Assembly: GCA_022432975.1 (NCBI GenBank)
Contig: CM039505.1
Location: forward strand, 17,969,716 to 18,033,715
DNA: 64,000 bases
DNA from: Begonia masoniana
Taxonomy: Eukaryota; Streptophyta; Magnoliopsida; Cucurbitales; Begoniaceae
Reading direction: 5' to 3'
A program made the position numbers and the translations under genes. Below, one piece after another: positions 57,060 through 64,000 of this stretch. How positions within the stretch are numbered: position 1 is the stretch's first letter; every line of letters starts with the position of its first letter. The notes under the pieces were generated by a model. The model was not told where the DNA came from. It did not search any database and worked only from the letters and a program-made list of their open reading frames with translations.

Positions 57060-57414
57060 AGCCTTCGGGCCTACATCACAAACTCACATTTAAAATCCCC
57101 TCTAACATCGATAGTTACAATGTAGTAAGAAATCGAAGTAGAACTCACCTAGCTTGGAGAAAATGGGAGAGAAAATCGCCGAGAGAAACTCTGCTTAGCT
57201 GAGCTGAATGCCGAGAAAGGAAAATGAGAAACAGTGGCGGCTAAACCTTTATTAAACCCTCCATTTATAACACTGCTTCACAATAACTCAAATTCCCTTG
57301 GCTAACCAACTTTAACCTATTTAACCAACCAATCAAATTCACTAAATTCCATAAAAATAAAAGTTACAAAATGACGTTATTAATTAAATAAGGTGGACAA
57401 TACCGGTTGCTACA
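57060..57414 (-). repeat. 3' LTR start of the third Tekay-related element
   Basis: On the minus strand TGTAGCAACCGG begins directly after the polypurine run AAGGAGAGTAGAT that follows the integrase gene. The LTR then meets the oppositely oriented piece described above, so its full length is lost. Confidence 0.7.
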
Positions 57415-58711
57415 ATCTACTCTCCTTAAAAGAATTTTGTCCTCAAAATTCAGTGCTTAAACAGCTCAGGATAACGGCTCATCATGTCCTGCTGGCTTTC
57501 CCAAGTTGCCTCCTCAATATTCTGATTATGCCATAAGACTTTCACTAGCTGAACCTCCTTGTTGCGCAGTACTTTTGTTGCATAGTCCAAAATTTCCACT
57601 GGTTTCTCTTCATAGGTAAGGGTAGGATGAATTTCAATGTTCTGCTGTTCCACAACCTGAGTTGGATCTCGCATACACTTCTTTAGCATAGAAATATGGA
57701 ACACATTGTGAATTCCTTCCATAGAGGCTGACAATTGTAACTGATAAGCTGTCTTCCCAATCCTTTTCAAGATTAAGAATGGTCCAATATATCTGGGGTT
57801 TAACTTGCCCCTCTTTCCAAATCTCACAACTCCTTTGAACGGTGAAACCTTAAGAAAGACTTCATCACCAACATCAAACTCTAATTCTCTACGCCTCCTA
57901 TCGGCATAGCTTTTCTGTCGGCTTTGAACTGTTACGATTCTCTGTCGGATGAGGGCAATCTTCTCCACTGTTTGCTGCACAATATCAGGACCAAGTAAAC
58001 GTGCTTCACCAATTTCATCCCAATACAAAGGAGATCTGCATTTTCGTCCATACAATGCTTCATACGGTGCCATTTCTATTGTTGTCTGATAACTGTTATC
58101 ATAAGAAAATTCCACCAATGATAAGTATTTATTCCAAGAACCCTGAAAATCTAATATGCACGCACGAAGCATATCTTCTAATGTCTGAATAGTTCTCTCA
58201 GACTGTCCATCTGTTTGAGGGTGAAAGGCTGTGCTAAAGTTGAGCTGTGTACCCATAGACTTATATAGACTTTTCCAAAACTTAGATGTAAATCTAGAAT
58301 CTCGGTCTGAAACTATAGTGCTTGGAACTCCATGCAGTCTAACAATCTTATGCACATACAACTCAGCAAGTTGATCCATCGAGTATGTCATCTTTATTGG
58401 CAGGAAATGGGCAGATTTGGTTAGACAATTTACTATCACCCAAATTGCATAATGTCCTCTTACTGTTCTAGGCAATCCCACAACAAAATCCATCATTATT
58501 TGTTCCCATTTCCATTCAGGAACTGGTAATGGTTGCAATGTTCTTGCAGGTCTCTGATGTTCAGCTTTAATCCGTTGGCAAGCTAGACACGATCCTACAT
58601 ACTCTGCCACACTTCTTTTCATATTTGACCACCAATAATATTGTCTAAGGTCTCTGTACATTTTTGTACTACTAGGATGAACAGAGAGTCTAGATAAGGT
58701 TTTCTTATAAT

Positions 58712-60147
58712 TGTAGGATCGGAATTGTCTAAGAGGGGGGTGAATTAGACTTTTTAATTTTAATTTCAATTTAATCTAATTTCTCTTCTTGATTAAACTT
58801 AGTTACAGCACTAGTAATCAAATAATGTAAAGAGAGAGAAAGAGAAATTAGACACCAGAGTTTTTACGTGGTTCGGCCAAACTGCCTACGTCCACGCTCC
58901 AAGGCTCTCCCTTGAAGATCTCTTACTTCTCCTCAACGAGAAAATCTGATCGACCTTACGGGCTTCGATCCACAGCCTTTCACAATCTTGGATTGAACTT
59001 AGCGGGCGTCAATCCACTGCCTTACAGGATATTCAAGTTTGAAATACAGAATACAATGATCTACAAGCTCTCAAAACAGAATCTCAAGTTTTGAAGTAGA
59101 GAGGTGTAGATTGAGAATTCAGAGTAATAATTTTCGCAGCTAGGGCTCAGAATTCAAAATGGCAAAAGTTAGGACTTCGTGCTCTAAGCTCAGCTTATAT
59201 ACTCTGTCTTCATTAAAGCTTGGCTTCAATGCTCCTTATCCAATAATAGAAGTTTAGTTACCGTTGGAGCAGCTTCCGTACAAGATCAGGTAGCCGTTGC
59301 CGTTTGTAGTTGCAAATCGTCGTCGCCATTAATGTTCTGGAGTTATGGCTGAAAACGACGTCACTGTAGCTTCGCGGCTAATTTGAATTCTGGCGGAAGA
59401 CAAAGCTGACTTATAGTCTTGAACCGCCAACAGAAGATGAAGCTTTAAACCCTTGAACCGGCGTCGGATGATGAAGCTTAAAACGCTTGAACCGGCGTCG
59501 GATGATTGATTTGTAGTTGTCTTCCTCCTCTGTCGTTTAGTGACCGGAAGAGTAATTTTTGTGGCTGGAAGAGCATTTTGTTGAAGTCTTCCGCCTTTGT
59601 CGTTTTGTGGCCGGAAGAGCATTTTGTTGAAGTCTTCCGCCTTTGTCGTTTTGTGGCCGGAAGAGCATTTTGTTGAAGTCTTCCGCCTTTGTCGTTTTGT
59701 GACCGGAAGAGCATTTTGGTTTACTCATCCGCCTTTGTCGTCTACCGAGCAGTGGACTGATTCTTTTTGAACATCCGCCTTTGTCGTTTAGCGAGCGGTG
59801 GGGTATTTTCTTTTAGCTCATCCGCCTTGTCTTTTAGTGAGCGGTGGACTAATTCCATTTAGTCATCCGCCTTGTCGTTTAGTGACCGGTGGACTGACCC
59901 TTTTAAACGACTCCGCTCTTGTCGTTTTGTGACCGGTGGACTGATTCTTTTGCTTAACACATTTCAGCCCTGTACACTTAATCATATGCATTAAAAACTA
60001 AAATACCCTTTTTAAGGGTATCTCCAACAAATCTAACTCCAATGCATTTCATTAAATTCAATTAATAGACATAATCAAATTACAATATTAAACAGACAAA
60101 TTCATCATAAAAAACAAATTAAGACTTAAACATTATTTAAGTCAACA
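58712..60147. mobile_element. Solo LTR inserted in the integrase relic
   Basis: The 1436-bp insert starts TGTAGGATCGG and ends GTCAACA, flanked by a perfect 5-bp TSD ATAAT (58707-58711 and 60148-60152). It contains TTTTTACGTGGTTCGGCC, a phrase common in plant LTRs, and an internal 46-bp tandem repeat. No coding region or primer site is seen. Confidence 0.85.
59530..59720. repeat. 46-bp tandem repeat
   Basis: Units start GTCTTCCGCCTTTGTCG at 59586, 59632 and 59678, with diverged copies on both sides to about 59940. Open frames on the minus strand with repeating peptide (KTTKAED) are repeat artefacts. Confidence 0.9.
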
Positions 60148-60230
60148 ATAATAATGAATGTTGGGATTGTCTGGTACAATTTCATGTTTTAAAGAGGATT
60201 TTAAGACTAAAGGTTCATCTGTTTTTCTTT

Positions 60231-61037
60231 AAGTCTTCTGCTACGCATGTTTAAGTTTTATGAGTAAGAATGATTTCTGTGAATTGAGATGTGAGATTAC
60301 TTATATAGTCAGTTCCAGAGAGCTAGCCGAACGTTCGCCAGGGGAGGCGATCGAACGGTTGTGTATGTGTTCTGTTTTGTAAGTAAAAATAGTCGTCCAG
60401 AGTCGTAAGTAAAAACAGTCGTCCAGAGTTGTAAGTAAAAACAGTCATCCAGAGTTGTAAGTAAAAATGTAAATCGTTGTCCAGAGTTACTTGGACGAAT
60501 ACGTCGTCCAAAGTAAGTAGCCACGTGATTGTGGACGACGAAATCACGTGGTCTGTGGATGACAAACTTAAGTAAGTCTATGGACGTTAGTCTGTGGACG
60601 ATGAGTTTATGTAACCCGAGTGTAATGAAGTCACGTGGACCGTGGACGATAAAGTCACGTGGACCGTGGACGATAAAGTCACGTGGACCGTGGACGATAT
60701 ATTTAAGCAAGTCCATGGACGTTCGTCTGTGGACGATGAAGTCACTTGAACAGAGAGCAATAAAGTTTAACAGTCAGTGGACGAAAATGTCAAAGTAGTC
60801 TATAGACAATTATGTTGATCGATCTTGTGGACAAGATTGTTACCCGATGTGCGTCGTCCAACTCTGAGAATGATTTAAATTATGGGAGTTTGAGATATCA
60901 ACCTCCTCAGAACGTTCAGTTGTTGTCTGAGTTAAACGTCCACGAATTTTATTTTTTTTTAAAACAATTACCAGTAGTTGTTCTAAGATTTAAATGACTA
61001 AGTTATGTTGAGAACCTGCCTCGACCCACTGGGGTCG
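60231..61037. repeat. GTCCAGAGT and GTGGACGAT repeat block, no gene
   Basis: At 60375-60480 a unit of about 27 bp (GTAAGTAAAAACAGTCGTCC) recurs four times. At 60630-60700 a 24-bp unit (GTCACGTGGACCGTGGACGA) recurs three times, and related GTGGACGAT phrases continue to about 60850. It may be part of the LTR of the copia relic to the right; ends could not be fixed. Confidence 0.6.
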
Positions 61038-61279
61038 TGTGATGACTCGAATGGACACGTATGAGGTGGAACCACCCAGTGCTTCGCGAAATCTCGAGTG
61101 GGACTTGGGCCGGAGGGTGACGTGCTGGGTTAAAACTCCGCGGATCCTGGGTTGGACTTGGGCCGGAGAGTTCGATCATAGAAAGGGGGGTCGTCACAAT
61201 CCCACATCGCTTGGGGAAGTATGTGGAAATAAAACATATGTAAGGAGATCCTCCCAAAAATAGCAAGATGTGTTTTAGA

Positions 61280-61375
61280 GCACAATTGGCAACGGATCCC
61301 ATAAGAACTCCAAAGTTAAAAGTGCTTCGGCAAGAGTAGTACCAGGTTGGGTGACCGACTGAGAAGTCCTCGCCA
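61280..61375 (+). other. 5S rRNA-like region, left Cassandra LTR
   Basis: CGGATCCCATAAGAACTCC, AAGTTAAAAGTGC, GAGTAGTACCAGG and GGGTGACCG follow the order of the 5S gene, including the internal Pol III promoter region. It is part of the LTR, not a functional 5S gene. Confidence 0.9.
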
Positions 61376-61770
61376 AACAAAGCTTTGAGGGAAGGATATT
61401 GGGCTATGGCCCAATCCCCAGAGCAGACAATATCTTGCTGGGAAAATGGTTCGTTACAAATGGTATCAGAGCCTGTACCCAACCAGAAATGTGGCCAACG
61501 AGGACGTTGGGCCCCCAAGGGGGGTGATTGTGATGACCTGAATAGACACGTATGAGGTGGAACCACCCAGTGCTCCGCGAATCTCGAGTGGGACTTGGGC
61601 CGGAGGGTGACATGCTGGGTTAAAACTCCGCGGATCCCGGGTTGGACTTGGGCCGGAGGGTTCAGTCGTAAAAAGGGAGGTCGTCACAATCCCACATCGC
61701 TTGGGGAAGTTTGTGGAAATGAAACATATGTAAGGAGATCCTTCCAAAATAGCAAGACGCGTTGGAGCAC

Positions 61771-61861
61771 AATTGGCAACGGATCCTATAAGAACTTCGA
61801 AGTTAAAAGTGCTTCGGCAAGAGTAGTACCAGGTTGGGTGACCGACTGGGAAGTCCTCGCC
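61771..61861 (+). other. 5S rRNA-like region, right Cassandra LTR
   Basis: Near copy of 61280-61375; here GACTGGGAAGTCCTCG is closer to the true 5S sequence than in the left LTR. Confidence 0.9.
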
Positions 61862-61952
61862 AAACAAAGCCGTGAGGGAAGGATATTGGGCTACGGCCCA
61901 ATCCCCAGAGCGGACAATATCTTGCTGGGAAAAGAGGGGTCGTTACAGGTCG

Positions 61953-62111
61953 TGACACCTCCAACCTTTTCTAAGAACATACTTTGAAAGGTAATTCTGT
62001 CTAAAAAGACTGTCAAGAGCAGTCTTTCTTAGGAATTATCCTGATCAGTACTCTCCACGTTTTACAGCAGTGACATTATTATTGTTCCCACCGATTATTA
62101 TTCCCAACAAG
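61953..62111 (+). mobile_element. Copia LTR end and primer-binding site
   Basis: The sequence ends CCCAACA at about 62109, followed by TGGTATGAGAG, a mutated TGGTATCAGAG primer site. It belongs to the copia relic that follows. Its upstream limit is hidden by Cassandra and the repeat block. Confidence 0.55.
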
Positions 62112-62149
62112 TGGTATGAGAGTCTCATTATTATGGTGGAAAAGATTGA

Positions 62150-63539
62150 AATTGAAAATTCAATGAAAATAATTTATCACTGTTAAAATTTAAAATGAAG
62201 ACATTATTGTAAAGAAATGGTTGTGTTATGGCTATCGAAGACAGACCGACGAACGTTGAAGATGAAAAATAGAACAAAGTAGATGTGGATGCTATCGTCA
62301 TTTTGCATCTTGCTCTAGCAGATGAAATTATGTCAAATATCTCAAAAAGTACAACTATCAAGCAGATCTGAGATACGTTGACAGAACTATATGAGGCAAA
62401 GTTGTTGCATAATAAAATCGAATGTCAGAGTCGACAATGGTGACTGACCACATCAATACTCTAAACACATTATTTTCTCAACTTACAGCATTGGAGCACA
62501 AAATTGACGAGAATGAACAAGCCAAATTTTTACTTCAAAGTTTGCCTGATTCGTACGTTTACCTCATTATAAATTTGGCCAACGGTGCTGCAAAGACAAA
62601 GTTGATATTCAATGATATTATAGCTGCGGTTCTTGAAGAAGAAAGTAGACGGAAGAACAAGGAACACTCTTCCGTGGAGGCCTTATCAACAACAAGAGGA
62701 AGATTAAAGGAATGTGGGTTCTGTGGAGCTAGCACGTCAGGCAGGTTAAAGTCAAAAAGTAAAAAGGGTGTTAAGTGTTATCATTATGGCAAGATGGGCC
62801 ACATAAAAAAGGGTTGCTGGAAATTGAAGAAAGAACAAAACACAGAAGGTGCAAAAGAAGAACGAAGAGTACGGCTGCAACTGTCTCTGAGGGTGAAGAT
62901 GTCATTATATGCGAAGATGTTGTCAACCTCATGATAAATGAAACATGTTAGGTGTGTGACTTTGGAGCATCTTTTCATGTTACTTCAAAAGTAAAATATT
63001 TTACATCTTACACTGGCAGTGATTTTGGCTTTGTTAAAGTGGGGAACAGTCACGTTTTCAGAATAATTGAAAAAATGGACATTTGTATCCAGACCGACAT
63101 AGGATTTGAGTTGGTGCTTAAAGATGTCACACATGTTCAAGATATTAGACTAAATCTAATATCAGTCGGTGCTCTTGATGAGGCTGGTTACAAGAGAAAA
63201 TTTGCTGGCGGAAAATGGAAGCTCAGCAAAGGCTCACTAATCATAGCGAAAGGAATCAACGAATCTAGTTTGTATGTGACTCAACTGACTGTGAACGAAA
63301 CATCTGTAAATGCTGCGCAAGATAACTCATCATTAAGTTATGACACAAATGACTTAGTCACATGAACAAAAGAGGACTTCAACTGCTTGGCAAGAGAGAA
63401 TGTCTACCACATCTCAGACATGAATCTTTGCCAAATTGTATTCATTGTTTGACTGGAAAACAACACAGAGTTTTCTTTCAAAAGAATTTTGCATCAAGGA
63501 AACCAGAATTGTTAGAAGTCATCTATTCAGATGTTTGTT
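62150..63539 (+). pseudogene. Ty1-copia gag-protease relic
   Basis: Gag text (LFSQLTALEHKIDENEQAKF, LLQSLPDSYVYLI) leads to a knuckle CYHYGKMGHIKKGC whose second Cys is Tyr. After a frameshift the protease region reads CDFGASFHVTS where DSGA is usual, followed by LKDVTHVQDIRLNLISVG and, after another break, the pre-integrase CIHCLTGKQHRV. The frame is cut at 63540 by a Tekay-type LTR. Integrase and RT lie outside the window, if present. Not functional. Confidence 0.85.
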
Positions 63540-64000
63540 TGTAGCGACCCTTACCCGTATCCTAATTTTACCGTATAAAATTTTTCATTTTATCTTTTAT
63601 CCTTAAACTTTGTAGTATTTATGCGGCATTTAACTCGTAGACTAAATTGTTAAAACCGTTCGAAAACTATTTGCTTAAAAACAATTTAAATAAAACTTAA
63701 AACAATTTCTTAAAACAATTAAAACAAATATTTAAAACAATTAAAAACATTTAATCAACGGCGGAGGGCAAAAAGGGACACTGTTCTGAAATGTAAAGGG
63801 GCGATCGATCGTCCAAAACAGGCGATCGATCGCCTGTGAAGAAAACTGAGAGGCGAACGTTCGCCCCTCAAAGCGACGAACGATCGCTCTGCGATCATTC
63901 GCCAAGCGATCGATCGCCCCCCCTTGGGCGATCGATCGCCACACGCTCTAGATTTTTCCAGAGCGTGGCGAACAAGCTTGGCGATCGATCCCCACTTCAG
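63540..64000 (-). mobile_element. Tekay-type LTR, partial (runs off right edge)
   Basis: It starts TGTAGCGACCC and has the same order of motifs as the other Tekay LTRs, including a palindrome cluster and stem-loop. It interrupts the copia pre-integrase region. Whether it is solo or part of a full element cannot be seen. Confidence 0.85.
63800..64000. repeat. GCGA-N4-TCGC cluster plus stem-loop (right-edge LTR)
   Basis: Units include GCGATCGATCGT, GCGATCGATCGC (three), GCGAACGTTCGC and GCGATCATTCGC. The stem-loop ACGCTCTAGA...TCCAGAGCGT lies at 63943-63966. Confidence 0.85.

Larger units (their letters stand above)
57450..60230 (-). pseudogene. Integrase region of a third Tekay-related element, split by a solo LTR
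   Basis: The main part (57450 to about 58711) has SVHPSSTKMYRD and CLACQRIKAEHQ of the zinc-binding domain, [20 protein letters not shown] and LVEFSYDN for the catalytic triad, and a chromodomain-like tail (VKVLWHNQNIEEATWES). The frame is cut at 58711 by an LTR insertion and resumes at 60148 (VPDNPNI), then decays. RT, protease and gag are not present, so the element is truncated. Confidence 0.85.
61038..61947 (+). mobile_element. Cassandra TRIM retrotransposon, complete
   Basis: LTRs lie at 61038-61458 and 61529-61947 (TGTGATGAC to GTTACA). The primer-binding site TGGTATCAGAGCC is at 61461-61473 and a polypurine/G run (CAAGGGGGG) precedes the right LTR. The 5-bp TSD GGTCG is perfect at 61033-61037 and 61948-61952. 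Both LTRs carry a 5S rRNA-like stretch, the hallmark of Cassandra. It encodes no protein. Confidence 0.95.

Noticed and set aside
59329..59728. Minus-strand frames with repeating peptide
   Set aside because: The peptide repeat is produced by the 46-bp tandem repeat in an LTR.
61280..61375. Functional 5S rRNA gene
   Set aside because: The 5S-like text is embedded in both Cassandra LTRs and has several changes from a true 5S gene.
61003..61867. Minus-strand open frames of up to 187 codons
   Set aside because: They are antisense to Cassandra LTRs and repeat because the LTRs repeat.

Overview
This window is plant nuclear DNA, almost certainly from a eudicot. Its genes carry introns and belong to plant families: Aux/IAA, R2R3-MYB, PLS-class PPR, AWPM-19, an organellar GatB and PUB-type armadillo fragments. 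Two nuclear tRNA genes are present, and much of the sequence is nested LTR retrotransposons, Mutator-like and hAT-like elements. Some Aux/IAA features recall cucurbit genes, but the species cannot be fixed from sequence alone.

Region 1 (1-21.2 kb) is the most striking part. It holds one broken Aux/IAA gene in four exon pieces (2135-2487, about 3312-3606, about 15879-15959, 21162-21234), pulled apart by transposons. A GGCTCG-rich DNA element sits at the exon 3 acceptor, flanked by a 14-bp direct repeat. A 10.9-kb Tekay/Del-type Ty3 retrotransposon lies inside that element, and a 1.27-kb solo LTR lies inside the zinc-knuckle codons of the retrotransposon. A separate 5.1-kb Mutator-like element (MULE) with a perfect 9-bp target-site duplication (TSD) occupies intron 3. 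A second MULE runs off the left edge.

Region 2 (21.2-39.0 kb) is the gene island. In order it has GATB (minus, eight exons, organellar Gln-tRNA amidotransferase subunit B), tRNA-Ser(AGA), an AWPM-19-like membrane protein gene with a late frameshift, SURF6/RRP14 (minus), an AT-rich spacer, an R2R3-MYB gene, a PPR gene, a decayed second MYB copy, a conserved plant gene of unknown function (minus) and tRNA-Lys(CTT). No operon logic applies: each gene has its own promoter, and the products serve organellar translation, ribosome biogenesis, transcription and organellar RNA processing.

Region 3 (39.1-64.0 kb) is again transposon-rich. It has a Pack-MULE carrying a triplicated PUB-like armadillo fragment, a hAT element inserted in a duplicated DUF295 pseudogene, and a split Tekay-type LTR that encloses a nearly intact Tekay element (one in-frame stop). 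Further right are a copia remnant, a solo LTR inside inverted LTR pieces, a Tekay integrase remnant split by another solo LTR, a complete Cassandra TRIM with 5S rRNA-like LTRs and a perfect TSD, and a copia gag-protease relic cut by one more Tekay LTR at the right edge.

The strongest candidate for something undescribed is a shared LTR module. Clusters of palindromic GCGA-N4-TCGC units lie next to a CTCTGGAA/TTCCAGAG stem-loop near the primer-binding-site end of several different Tekay-type LTRs. The clusters vary even between the two LTRs of a single element while the flanking sequence is conserved.
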